Origin: JAOXRU01 sp965247735
GTDB taxonomy: Bacteria; Bacteroidota; Bacteroidia; Flavobacteriales; Flavobacteriaceae
Reading direction: 5' to 3'
DNA length: 64,000 bases
Assembly: GCA_965247735.1 (NCBI GenBank)
Contig: CBDFHN010000002.1
Location: 3,596,001-3,660,000, forward strand
The number at the start of each line of letters is the position of its first letter. Position 1 is the first letter of the stretch. The position numbers and the translations under genes were made by a program. The notes under the pieces were generated by a model that did no database searches, was not told where the DNA came from, and saw only the letters and a program-made list of their open reading frames with translations. Positions 1 through 8,532 of this stretch are shown here, piece after piece.

Positions 1-3000
1 AATGTTACTAATGTAGTAAACATGAAATCTATGTTTGAAAATTCAGAAGCTTTTAATCAAAATTTAAATAATTGGGATGTTAACTCTGTAGTTACTATGA
101 ATGCAATGTTTAGTTATACAGATACTTTTAATCAACCTTTAAATAATTGGGATGTAAGTGCAGTTGCAGATATGACATCAATGTTTGAAGAAGCGGCAAG
201 CTTTAATCAACCTATAGCTAATTGGGATGTAAGTTCGGTAACCCTTATGCCATCAATGTTTGAAGCTGCATCGGCTTTTAATAGTTCTATAAATTCTTGG
301 GATGTTGCTTCGGTAACCAATATGGATGCTATGTTTAAAGATGCTATTTTGTATAACCAAGCTTTAGGTAATTGGAATACTGAAGTATTGCAAACTACAG
401 CAGAAATGTTTAGTGGAGCATCAGTATTTAATCAAAATATAAATAGTTGGAATACTGGTTTTGTGACCACAATGAAAGCCATGTTTAAAAATGCAATAGC
501 CTATAATCAGCCAATGAATTCTTGGAATGTAGCTTCGGTAACTACTCTAGAAGAGATGTTTAATGGAGCAACAGTATTTAATCAAAATATAGATGCCTGG
601 AATGTTAGAGGGGTTTTGACAACAGAAGCAATGTTTTATAATGCTACTTCTTTTAATCAGCCATTAAACAATTGGCGAGTTGCTAATAGTACCAACATGG
701 ATTATATGTTTAGAAATGCTGTGGCATTTAACCAGCCTTTAGACCAATGGGATTTAGGAAGCCTAAGCATGCGGTATTTTTTAAGCGGAGCAACAACTTT
801 TAATCAGGAACTAAGTGCCTGGGATGTTAGTGGAGTTACCGACATGCGATACATGTTAGACCACACCGCCCTTAACAGAGAGAATTATGATACTACTTTA
901 ATAGCATGGTCAGATCAAGAGCTAAGCAATGGCATAGCTCTAGGCGCACAAGGCCTACCATATTGTGATGCTTTAGAAGAAAGACAAGCCATCATAGACA
1001 GCTATAGTTGGACTATCTCTGGTGATGTGTTGGACTGCCCAATTCCCGTATGTACTCAACTTATAGCACCTCTTTATGGAGCGGTAGATGTCCCGGTAAA
1101 TACCAACCTTAGTTGGGAACCAGCGCTCTATGCACGTGGATACAGACTTACTGTTGTTACGCAACCGGGAAATATTACCGTGGTTAATAATGAAACTATT
1201 ACCAATGAAACGGTATATACTTTTGCCTCTGATTTTGTGGGTGGAGAGATGGTAGAAGTAACGATAGTACCTTTTAATGATAATGGAGACGCTAGTAGCT
1301 GTACAACAGAAGGTTTTACGATTACAACCATTAGCACTGCCACAGCACCAGAGTGCACTAGTTTAAGTTTTCCTTTAGATGGTGCTATAAATATAGCAGT
1401 TACAAGTGATATAATATGGCAACCGATAGCTAATGCAGATGGATACCGTATTACTGTTGGTACTAATGCTGGAGCTAATAATATTGTAGCTAATGCAGAT
1501 TTAGGTAATGTTACTACTTATGAATTTATTACAGATTTACCAGAAAACACAACTATTTATACGAGCATAATACCTTATAATAGCACAGGTGATGCTATAA
1601 CTTGTACTGAAGAAAGTTTTACTACAGAGCTAATTCCTGTAGCACCAATTTGCACCAATTTAAACACTCCTGTACCTGGTGCCATAGATGTGCCTATCGA
1701 TACCGATATTAGTTGGGATGCTGTGCCAGATGCAACAGGATATCTTCTTAGTGTCGGAACTACAGGTGGCGGAATAGAGGTTTTAAATAATATTGATGTT
1801 GGTAATGTAACTACTTATGATCTGCCTACAGATTTAAGTACAAACAGACTGATTTTTGTGCGTATAACTCCTTACAATGCTATCGGTGATGCTATAGCAT
1901 GTACAGAAGAAAGTTTTAGAACAGGAGCTGCAACGAGTACTATTCCGGCTTGTGCTACGATAACAAGTCCAATAACTGGTGCTATTGATGTTTTAGTTAC
2001 AACAGATTTAAGCTGGACAGCTATTGGCTCTGCTACAGGTTATAAACTTGGGGTAGGTACAACTTCTGGTGGAACTGATATTTTGACCTTAACAGATGTT
2101 GGTATTGTTACCAGCTATGATTTAGCTGCTGATTTGCCCCAATCTACTATTATTTATATAACGCTAATACCATACAATTCCATAGGAGACGCAACAGGAT
2201 GTACCGAAACTTCTTTTACTACCGAGACCCTACCTACAGTTCCTAGTTGTACTAGTTTATCAAGTCCTTTAAACGGCACAGCCAATGTTGTAATAACAAC
2301 GGATTTAGATTGGAATACAGCGAGCACAGCTACAGGTTATAAAATCTCCGTAGGAACTAGCACAGGAGCAACAGATATTCTTAATTTGATAGATGTTGGT
2401 AATGTTATTAGCTATGATTTAACCGCAGACTTACCAGAAAGCACCTCGATTTTTGTAACGCTAATACCATACAATGCCATAGGTGATGCTATTGGATGTT
2501 CAGAAGCTTCTTTTACTACCGAGACCCTAGCTACAATACCTAGTTGTACTAGTTTATCAAGTCCTTTAAACGGCACAGCCAATGTTGTAATAACAACGGA
2601 TTTAGATTGGAATACAGCGAGCACAGCTACAGGTTATAAAATCTCCGTAGGAACTAGCACAGGAGTAACAGATATTCTTAATTTGATAGATATTGGTAAT
2701 GCTACTACCTATGATTTAGCAACAGATTTACCAGAAAGCACTGAAATTTTTGTAACGCTAATACCATACAATGCTGTGGGTGATGCTATAGGATGTTCAG
2801 AAGCTTCTTTTACTACGGAGACCCTAGCTACAATTCCTAATTGTACTACATTATCAAGTCCATTAAGCGCTACAACTAATGTTGCAATCACGACAGATTT
2901 AGATTGGAATACAGCGAGCACTGCTACAGGTTATAAAATCTCCGTAGGAACTAGCACAGGAGCAACAGATATTCTTAATTTGATAGATATTGGTAATGCT

Positions 3001-4314
3001 ACTACCTATGATTTAGCAACAGATTTACCAGAAAGCACTGAAATTTTTGTAACGATAATACCATACAATGCTGTGGGTGATGCTATGGGATGTACCGAAA
3101 CTTCTTTTACTACCGAGACCCTACCTACAATACCTAGTTGTACTAGTTTATCAAGTCCTTTAAACGGCACAGCCAATGTTGTAATAACAACGGATTTAGA
3201 TTGGAATACAGCGAGCACTGCTACAGGTTATAAAATTGCCGTAGGAACTAGCACAGGAGCAACAGATATTCTTAATTTGATAGATATTGGTAATGCTACT
3301 ACCTATGATTTAGCAACAGATTTACCAGAAAGCACTGAAATTTTTGTAACGATAATACCATACAATGCTGTGGGTGATGCAATAGGATGTTCAGAAGCTA
3401 CTTTTACTACGGAGACCCTAGCTACAATACCTAATTGTACTACATTATCAAGTCCATTAAACGGTACAACTAATGTGAAATTAACAACAGATTTAGATTG
3501 GAATATAGCGAGCACGGCTACAGGTTATAAAATTGCCGTAGGAAGCACAACAGGGGCAACAGATATTCTTAATTTGATAGATATTGGTAATGCTACTACT
3601 TATGATTTAGCAACAGATTTACCAGAAAGCACCGAAATTTTTGTAACGATAATACCATACAATGCTGTGGGTGATGCTATAGGATGTTCAGAAGCTTCTT
3701 TTACTACGGAGACCCTAGCTACAGTACCCAATTGTACTCAAATTATACAGCCATTAGATAACACAATTGATGTAGTGGTGGATACTTATTTTAGCTGGGA
3801 AACCGTAGAAAATGCAAATGGATATATACTTAGTATAGGTACTAGTCCTGGTGGAACTGATGTATTAGATAATGAAGATGTTGGATTTTTAACTCAATAT
3901 TCGCTAGCTAACAACTTAAAAAATGGGACTACCTATTATTTTGGCGTCATAGCATACAATGCCTTTGGTAATGCAAAAGACTGTTCTCAAAGTACTTTTA
4001 CTACAATGGTTCTGCCTAAAAATGATGTAAAACACGGTTTCTCTCCGAATGGAGATGGAATAAACGACTATTGGCATATAGCAGGTATAGAAGACCACTC
4101 AAATAATACGGTAACTATCTATAATCGCTGGGGAGATAGCGTTTTTCAAATCCAAGGTTATAACAATAGTTCTAAATTATTTACTGGTGTTGCCAACCAA
4201 AAAACAAAAATGGGTGCCAACGTATTGCCCTCTGGAACATATTTTTATAGGTTTACTCTTGCAGAGCCTCATAATTTTAAGAGCCTACAAGGTTTTGTTG
4301 TTATAAAAAGATAA
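1..4314 (+). CDS. T9SS type B surface adhesin: BspA/DUF285 repeats, Fn3-like modules, CHU_C sorting domain (5' partial)
   Basis: The frame is open from base 1, so the N-terminus and signal peptide lie outside the window. Bases 1-870 encode about 24-residue repeats of the form FNQPLNNWDVSxVTxMxxMF, the DUF285/BspA-like leucine-rich surface repeat. A typical BspA tail follows (ENYDTTLIAWS, near bases 880-920). Ten Fn3-like modules come next, each opening with a Cys codon (1051, 1354, 1651, 1951, 2248, 2545, 2842, 3139, 3436, 3733). Residues from about base 4024 (KHGFSPNGDGINDYW ... GTYFYRF ... GFVVIKR) are a gliding-motility-associated CHU_C domain, the type B signal for export by the type IX system. 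The role is inferred to be cell-surface adhesion or carbohydrate/protein binding. A PorP/SprF gene lies downstream, the usual pairing for type B cargo. Confidence 0.93.
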   Translation, partial: NVTNVVNMKSMFENSEAFNQNLNNWDVNSVVTMNAMFSYTDTFNQPLNNWDVSAVADMTSMFEEAASFNQPIANWDVSSVTLMPSMFEAASAFNSSINSWDVASVTNMDAMFKDAILYNQALGNWNTEVLQTTAEMFSGASVFNQNINSWNTGFVTTMKAMFKNAIAYNQPMNSWNVASVTTLEEMFNGATVFNQNIDAWNVRGVLTTEAMFYNATSFNQPLNNWRVANSTNMDYMFRNAVAFNQPLDQWDLGSLSMRYFLSGATTFNQELSAWDVSGVTDMRYMLDHTALNRENYDTTLIAWSDQELSNGIALGAQGLPYCDALEERQAIIDSYSWTISGDVLDCPIPVCTQLIAPLYGAVDVPVNTNLSWEPALYARGYRLTVVTQPGNITVVNNETITNETVYTFASDFVGGEMVEVTIVPFNDNGDASSCTTEGFTITTISTATAPECTSLSFPLDGAINIAVTSDIIWQPIANADGYRITVGTNAGANNIVANADLGNVTTYEFITDLPENTTIYTSIIPYNSTGDAITCTEESFTTELIPVAPICTNLNTPVPGAIDVPIDTDISWDAVPDATGYLLSVGTTGGGIEVLNNIDVGNVTTYDLPTDLSTNRLIFVRITPYNAIGDAIACTEESFRTGAATSTIPACATITSPITGAIDVLVTTDLSWTAIGSATGYKLGVGTTSGGTDILTLTDVGIVTSYDLAADLPQSTIIYITLIPYNSIGDATGCTETSFTTETLPTVPSCTSLSSPLNGTANVVITTDLDWNTASTATGYKISVGTSTGATDILNLIDVGNVISYDLTADLPESTSIFVTLIPYNAIGDAIGCSEASFTTETLATIPSCTSLSSPLNGTANVVITTDLDWNTASTATGYKISVGTSTGVTDILNLIDIGNATTYDLATDLPESTEIFVTLIPYNAVGDAIGCSEASFTTETLATIPNCTTLSSPLSATTNVAITTDLDWNTASTATGYKISVGTSTGATDILNLIDIGNATTYDLATDLPESTEIFVTIIPYNAVGDAMGCTETSFTTETLPTIPSCTSLSSPLNGTANVVITTDLDWNTASTATGYKIAVGTSTGATDILNLIDIGNATTYDLATDLPESTEIFVTIIPYNAVGDAIGCSEATFTTETLATIPNCTTLSSPLNGTTNVKLTTDLDWNIASTATGYKIAVGSTTGATDILNLIDIGNATTYDLATDLPESTEIFVTIIPYNAVGDAIGCSEASFTTETLATVPNCTQIIQPLDNTIDVVVDTYFSWETVENANGYILSIGTSPGGTDVLDNEDVGFLTQYSLANNLKNGTTYYFGVIAYNAFGNAKDCSQSTFTTMVLPKNDVKHGFSPNGDGINDYWHIAGIEDHSNNTVTIYNRWGDSVFQIQGYNNSSKLFTGVANQKTKMGANVLPSGTYFYRFTLAEPHNFKSLQGFVVIKR
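1951..4029 (+). repeat. Tandem 297-nt coding repeats in the adhesin
   Basis: Seven consecutive module starts (Cys codons at 1951, 2248, 2545, 2842, 3139, 3436 and 3733) are spaced exactly 297 nt apart, so each module is 99 residues. Modules beginning at 2248, 2545, 2842, 3139 and 3436 are nearly identical at the DNA level over long stretches, including third codon positions. The earlier modules (1051-1950) have 297, 300 or 303-nt spacing and are much more divergent. This points to recent amplification by unequal recombination of the central modules. Confidence 0.9.
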
Positions 4315-4334
4315 AATATTAACATGAAACGAGC

Positions 4335-4418
4335 ATGCTAAAGAGTTTATCACCCAAGGAAATGACTAATATCGAACAACATGTGACCGGTTTAATAAAA
4401 ATAAATATAGACACATGA
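4335..4418 (+). CDS. Possible 27-aa mini-ORF 1
   Basis: ATG at 4335 opens 27 codons starting MLKSLSPKEMTN and ending KINIDT. The TGA stop overlaps the ATG of the next mini-ORF as ATGA (4415-4418). It begins 20 nt after the adhesin stop. No database family is recognised. Its support comes from similarity to mini-ORF 2 (both contain PKEMTN and end in DT before the stop) and from the coupled arrangement. The similarity could instead reflect a non-coding DNA element, because one shared block is shifted by one nucleotide between the copies. Confidence 0.35.
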   Translation: MLKSLSPKEMTNIEQHVTGLIKINIDT

Positions 4419-4510
4419 AACATCCATTAATAAAGGATTCTACACCCAAGGAAATGACCAATAAAGATGTACCATGTGACCGATTAAAAAAAATTACTGT
4501 AGACACATGA
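4415..4510 (+). CDS. Possible 31-aa mini-ORF 2, overlapping porP/sprF start
   Basis: ATG at 4415 opens 31 codons, MKHPLIKDSTPKEMTN followed by KDVPCDRLKKI and VDT. The TGA stop (4508-4510) overlaps the ATG at 4507 of the PorP/SprF gene, the classic arrangement for translational coupling. A related open frame with the same KDVPCDR segment, but with ACG instead of ATG at its start and a TAG stop, precedes the immunity-like gene that starts at 36795 on the minus strand. Coding status is uncertain. It could be a leader peptide or a by-product of a conserved RNA or DNA element. Confidence 0.4.
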   Translation: MKHPLIKDSTPKEMTNKDVPCDRLKKITVDT

Positions 4511-5430
4511 AAACCGCCAGAAATATAGCAATAATAATACTTTTTATAGGCTTAGGATTTTGCAAGGTTACAGCACAGCAAACTCCAAATTTTGCCCAAT
4601 ACAACTACAATCCATTTATATTAAATGCTGCCTATGCTGGTCTTAGCAATAATACAGAAATAAGTATTAGCAATGAAGGGTATTTTAATTCAATAGAAGG
4701 CAGTCCAAGAAGCTTTTCATTAAGTGGACATGGTACAATCAACCGCAATAAAGTAGGTATAGGTGCAGGTATTTTAAGAGACAAAATTGGAGTTACTACC
4801 AATACTACTTTCTTTGCCGCTTATTCCTATAAAATATTTTTCGACTTTAAAAGCAACAGACCCTATTGGCAACAATATAATGCGGGTGTACTTTCTTTTG
4901 GTTTAACCGCAGGGGTACAACAATACCAAGATAACCTTAGTGAGCTTGGACTAACGAACGACCCTAATTTTGCTGAAAATATAGATGCTACTATACCTAC
5001 TATTGGCATAAGCTTTTTGTTTAATCATGCGTCTTTTTTTGTTGGATTTTCTACCCCAAATATTTTAGGAGATGCCCTAGCTTCACAAGACAACATAAAT
5101 CTTAATAGCCCTTATTATGGGTATTTTGGCTATCGTTTTTTTAACAATCGATTTAAAGACCTTATGATAAAACCAAGTCTATTGTTAAAATATGAAGATG
5201 GTGCAGCCCTGCAGGCAGATATTAATTTAGCCTTAAGTATTAGGAATAAATTTGAGGTTGGTATGGGGTATAGAAGTAGCAATGCCATTAATTTTTTAGC
5301 AGGTATCTATTTGTTTGATAGTACTAGATTTATATACAATTATAATATAGTCACCAATGATTCTCCTTTGGGCAATACCCACGGTTTTATACTTAGCTAC
5401 CAATTTGGAGATGGATACAAGATAAGATAG
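4507..5430 (+). CDS. PorP/SprF family type IX secretion outer-membrane protein
   Basis: This is a 307-residue protein. Residues 1-24 form a signal peptide ending VTAQ. The mature part starts with QTPNFAQYNYNPFILNAAYAG, the PorP/SprF hallmark (x-YxxNPFxxNPAYAG), and continues as alternating beta strands typical of the family's outer-membrane barrel. These proteins sit at the outer membrane and are needed for attachment or export of T9SS type B cargo. The upstream gene encodes such cargo, so the two probably form a cargo-anchor pair in one operon. The start codon overlaps a short upstream ORF and is at the end of the duplicated leader. The C-terminus (YQFGDGYKIR) is complete. Confidence 0.9.
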   Translation: MKTARNIAIIILFIGLGFCKVTAQQTPNFAQYNYNPFILNAAYAGLSNNTEISISNEGYFNSIEGSPRSFSLSGHGTINRNKVGIGAGILRDKIGVTTNTTFFAAYSYKIFFDFKSNRPYWQQYNAGVLSFGLTAGVQQYQDNLSELGLTNDPNFAENIDATIPTIGISFLFNHASFFVGFSTPNILGDALASQDNINLNSPYYGYFGYRFFNNRFKDLMIKPSLLLKYEDGAALQADINLALSIRNKFEVGMGYRSSNAINFLAGIYLFDSTRFIYNYNIVTNDSPLGNTHGFILSYQFGDGYKIR

Positions 5431-5800
5431 TTTTAAAAGATTAGTTTTAGTGTTTGTTAAGAGTAGAATAGAAGTAACAAAACTAACTCAATAAAGAAGC
5501 TGAAGATATGTATGTTTGCAATAGTTTAGTGTTTTTAATAAAAAAATGAAGCTTGTACATTAATTTCCAACAGTTGTGGGTCTAACCCAAAATCTGAACT
5601 AAATTTACGGCAAAATTCTGATTTTAAGGTAAATAATTATTTACTTTTGGTTTTGATTTTAACTTTTGAATTGTAGAACCAATGAGAAAGAAAACATAAA
5701 AGTTAAACACAGTGTTTAATCGGAAAGTAGTACCTTCTAAATCTAGCGATTTCATAAACAAAGTCATTGGTATCATTTTAAAAAAAACCAAAATAAAATA
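5431..5800. other. 370-bp gap between porP/sprF and HTH regulator
   Basis: No convincing gene. The sequence is AT-rich, with runs of T/A before the start at 5801. A leftward 64-codon open frame (5624-5818) has no recognisable domain and overlaps the HTH gene start, so I discount it. No terminator with a clear T-tract was found after 5430. Confidence 0.5.
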
Positions 5801-6340
5801 ATGTCTAAACTTCTTCAATACAGAGAAAACTTAAACCTAACTCAAAAACAACTTTCAGAAAAAACAAATGTTTCTGTAAGGACAATTCAACGTATTGAGG
5901 CCGGACAAGAACCTAAAGGACATACGTTAGAAGTATTATCTGAAGTTTTAGGAGTTAGTCGAGAAAAATTAATTGCAGAAGATGTAGAACAAAAAGAAGC
6001 TAACATTTTCTTAATTAAATTAATAAATCTATCTTCTTTGGTACTTCTTATTGTGCCACTTGGAAGTATATTGCTTCCTCTTGCAATTATGTATTGGAAA
6101 AAAGAAATTAATCCACTAACCAAGCAAATTGTTTCTATTCAGATTTTATGGACAATATCATTTCCAATTATGATGCTAATAGTTATATTTTTTAGTAAAT
6201 GGATTGGTTTGAGCAAGCAAATATTACCATTAACAATGCTACTGTTGTTATTAGTTAATATATATATTATAGTACGTAACACTGCTGAAATTGATAAAAA
6301 GAAAAAATTATATATAAAGCTAAATTTCAGTGTTTTGTAG
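5801..6340 (+). CDS. Membrane-anchored XRE-type HTH regulator
   Basis: Residues 2-58 form a Cro/C1-type helix-turn-helix (LNLTQKQLSEKTNVSVRTIQ, then RIEAGQ and LEVLSEVLGVS). Three hydrophobic segments follow at about residues 71-98, 108-132 and 138-158, then a Lys-rich tail. The architecture is a DNA-binding domain tethered to the inner membrane, known in many Bacteroidota as small HTH/DUF4870-like sensors. The signal it senses is unknown. It stands alone, with a serine hydrolase gene 99 bp downstream on the same strand. Confidence 0.8.
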   Translation: MSKLLQYRENLNLTQKQLSEKTNVSVRTIQRIEAGQEPKGHTLEVLSEVLGVSREKLIAEDVEQKEANIFLIKLINLSSLVLLIVPLGSILLPLAIMYWKKEINPLTKQIVSIQILWTISFPIMMLIVIFFSKWIGLSKQILPLTMLLLLLVNIYIIVRNTAEIDKKKKLYIKLNFSVL

Positions 6341-6439
6341 GTCTTGTCGGCACATTGGCGTGTTACTGTCGTCTTAAAAACAAGCGTTGTGAGTTCTTGA
6401 TAAAGTAATATTGCATTGTAACCTTTTAAACAAAAGACA

Positions 6440-7900
6440 ATGAAAAAACATTTATTAACTATTTCTTTATTACTAACCGCAATGTTACTTTTTGCACAAA
6501 ATAAAAATGTATCAGAACTAGAACATTGGTTGAAAGAAAACAATATTCCAATACTCGGATTAGGAATTATTGATAATGCACAACTTAGTCAAATAAATGT
6601 ATATGGAGATATTAAACCTGGTCAAAAGGCAGGATACAACACTATCTTTAATGTTGCTTCTTTAACAAAGCCTATTACTGCAGTTGTTGCTTTAAAACTT
6701 GCAAGTCAAGGCAAATGGGATTTGGACGAAGCCCTAAACAAATATTGGATAGATCCAGATATTAAAAACGATGTTAGAACAAAACTGCTTACAACAAGAT
6801 TTGTTTTAAGCCACCAAACTGGGTTTCCGAATTGGAGAGATGGAAAATTGAACTTTCTATTTACTCCAGGAACACAATATCAATATTCCGGAGAGGGATT
6901 TGAATACTTGCGAATAGCATTAGAGAATAAATTTCAGAAATCCTTAAATGAGCTTGCAACTGAACTCATTTTTGAACCATTAAAAATGGAGGACACTAAT
7001 TATATTTGGGATAGTAATACAGATGAAGCTAGAGTTGCATTAGGTTTTGATAAAAAAGGAAATAGTTATAAAAGGCATAAAAGAAAGACTGAAAATGGTG
7101 CAGATGATTTATTGACAACCATAAAAGATTACGCTACTTTTTTAATAAGTGTCATGGAAGGAGAAGGTTTTTCTAAAAACATATTTACCGAAATGCAAAA
7201 AGATCAAATCGCTTCAAAAAATGGGAAACACTTTGGACTTGGTTTTGAAAAATATGACTTTAAAGATGGCAATTATGCCTTATCCCATGGTGGCGCAGAT
7301 AAAGGAGTGCAATCCATAGTTTTTATATTCCCTAAAACAAAACAAGGTATTTTAATTTTTACAAATGTAGATGATGGTTATAAAGTTTTTGAAAAAATAT
7401 TAATAGACAATATAGGTGATTATGGAAAAGAAATTATAAAAATTGAGACTGGAAAAGAATCAGAATATGATAATAAACAGGGGGAAGATTTTTCAGATCA
7501 TATAAGAAAATATAAACCCATAGATCAGGGAATTTATGATACTATACTTTTAATGGATAAAGCCTTTTTTGATGCCTATAACACCTGTGATCTGGAAAAA
7601 CAAGCAGACTTTTATGCAGAGGACATCGAGTTTTTTCACGATAAAGGAGGGTTAATGACTTCAAAAAAAGGAATCATTGCAGCAACTAAAAGAAACATTT
7701 GCGGAAAAGTAACAAGAGAATTAATTAATGGAAGTGTTGAGGTATACCCCATAAAGGGCTATGGAGCCATTCAAATTGGATTTCATAAATTTTACAATAA
7801 TCAAGAGCCTAATGCTGAATCAATAGCAAGCAAGTTTATAACAGTATGGCATAATGAAAATGGAAATTGGAAAATGACAAAAGTAATTAGCCTACATTAA
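6440..7900 (+). CDS. Secreted serine hydrolase (beta-lactamase/class C family) with C-terminal DUF4440/SnoaL-like domain
   Basis: A signal peptide occupies residues 1-20 (ends LLFAQ). The class C beta-lactamase/D-Ala-D-Ala peptidase fold carries the catalytic SLTK at residues 74-77, a Tyr motif YSG at 149-151 (YxN-like, with Gly in the third position), and an HGG box at 283-285. Residues from about 366 to 486 form a separate DUF4440/SnoaL-like (NTF2-fold) domain (AFFDAYNTCDLEKQADFYAE ... FHDKGG ... VWHNENGNWKMTKV). The substrate is unknown; the family includes esterases, peptidases and beta-lactamases. The two-domain fusion is recurrent in Bacteroidota but functionally uncharacterised. It is probably periplasmic. 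Confidence 0.85.
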   Translation: MKKHLLTISLLLTAMLLFAQNKNVSELEHWLKENNIPILGLGIIDNAQLSQINVYGDIKPGQKAGYNTIFNVASLTKPITAVVALKLASQGKWDLDEALNKYWIDPDIKNDVRTKLLTTRFVLSHQTGFPNWRDGKLNFLFTPGTQYQYSGEGFEYLRIALENKFQKSLNELATELIFEPLKMEDTNYIWDSNTDEARVALGFDKKGNSYKRHKRKTENGADDLLTTIKDYATFLISVMEGEGFSKNIFTEMQKDQIASKNGKHFGLGFEKYDFKDGNYALSHGGADKGVQSIVFIFPKTKQGILIFTNVDDGYKVFEKILIDNIGDYGKEIIKIETGKESEYDNKQGEDFSDHIRKYKPIDQGIYDTILLMDKAFFDAYNTCDLEKQADFYAEDIEFFHDKGGLMTSKKGIIAATKRNICGKVTRELINGSVEVYPIKGYGAIQIGFHKFYNNQEPNAESIASKFITVWHNENGNWKMTKVISLH

Positions 7901-8048
7901 TGAAAGGCAAACTTAATAATGGAATGCTAAGTAAGGAGAAAACTAAAAAAAGAATAGATAGATAAAAACGATGTTAAAAAAGAAGTAAGTTGCAACGATA
8001 ACATAGTGTTTTTACTGTTTTGTATGTGTTTATTGATTTATTATGCTG

Positions 8049-8056
8049 TAAATTTG
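8049..8056 (+). promoter_or_regulatory. Candidate -7 box (TAnnTTTG) for the Lrp gene
   Basis: TAAATTTG lies 27 nt before the ATG at 8083 and matches the Bacteroidota -7 consensus TAnnTTTG. No well-spaced -33 TTTG is clear, so support is partial. Confidence 0.4.
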
Positions 8057-8082
8057 TAATTATTCAGTTATAATTAATTGTT

Positions 8083-8532
8083 ATGGATGCTATTGACAAA
8101 AAAATACTAATGTTGTTGCAAAACAATGCAAAGCAAAATACAAAGGAAATTGCGGATCAGATTGGCTTATCTATTTCTCCTACTTTTGAACGAATCAAAA
8201 GATTAGATCAGAAGTATATAAAAAAATATGTAGCTATTGTAGATCCTGCTGCTGTCAACAAAACTATAACTGCTTTTTGTCATGTATCATTAACTACACA
8301 TTCCAAAGAATTGATAGCTAATTTTAAAACGGAAATTGCAAATTTACCAGAGGTTGTTGGCTGTTACCATATGTCTGGAAATTATGATTTTTTATTAAAA
8401 GTTGTGGTTGATGATATGGATGGTTACCAACAATTTGTTGTCGAAAAAGTATCGGTTATTTCAGGAATTTCCAATTTGCAGAGTGGTTTTGTAATGGATC
8501 AGGTAAAAAATGAAACAGCATTACTTTTCTAA
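8083..8532 (+). CDS. Lrp/AsnC family transcriptional regulator
   Basis: The protein is 149 residues, standard for the family. An N-terminal winged HTH (residues 1-60, MDAIDKKILMLLQNNAKQN ... IGLSISPTFERIKRL) is followed by a RAM/AsnC ligand-binding domain (residues 65-145, with the turn VVGCYHMSGNYDFLLKV). Such proteins bind amino acids and regulate amino-acid metabolism genes. Its 3' end overlaps the convergent methyltransferase gene by 12 bp. A divergent target gene is not obvious; its targets may lie elsewhere. Confidence 0.93.
   Translation: MDAIDKKILMLLQNNAKQNTKEIADQIGLSISPTFERIKRLDQKYIKKYVAIVDPAAVNKTITAFCHVSLTTHSKELIANFKTEIANLPEVVGCYHMSGNYDFLLKVVVDDMDGYQQFVVEKVSVISGISNLQSGFVMDQVKNETALLF

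Larger units (their letters stand above)
4321..4512 (+). repeat. Tandem ~95-bp leader element (copies A and B) ahead of porP/sprF
   Basis: Copy A (about 4321-4418) and copy B (about 4412-4510) share the blocks ACATGAAAC, CACCCAAGGAAATGAC, CATGTGACCGrTTA and TAGACACATGAAA in the same order. Each copy ends in ATGAAA; the ATG of copy B is the start codon of the PorP/SprF gene. Within each copy CATGTG (4380-4385 and 4473-4478) can pair with CACATG (4412-4417 and 4504-4509), which contains the start codon. A third copy lies on the minus strand at 36796-36890. Confidence 0.8.

Noticed and set aside
2412..3515. Four minus-strand 70-codon open frames spaced 297 bp
   Set aside because: They are antisense shadows of the tandem adhesin modules, repeated because the DNA is repeated.
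1951..4029. CRISPR-like regular spacing
   Set aside because: The repeats are 297 nt, in frame and coding, with no short repeat/unique spacer alternation.
7900..7965. 21-codon ORF overlapping the serine hydrolase stop (TAATG)
   Set aside because: Low complexity (Lys-rich), no homolog and no gene directly after it.
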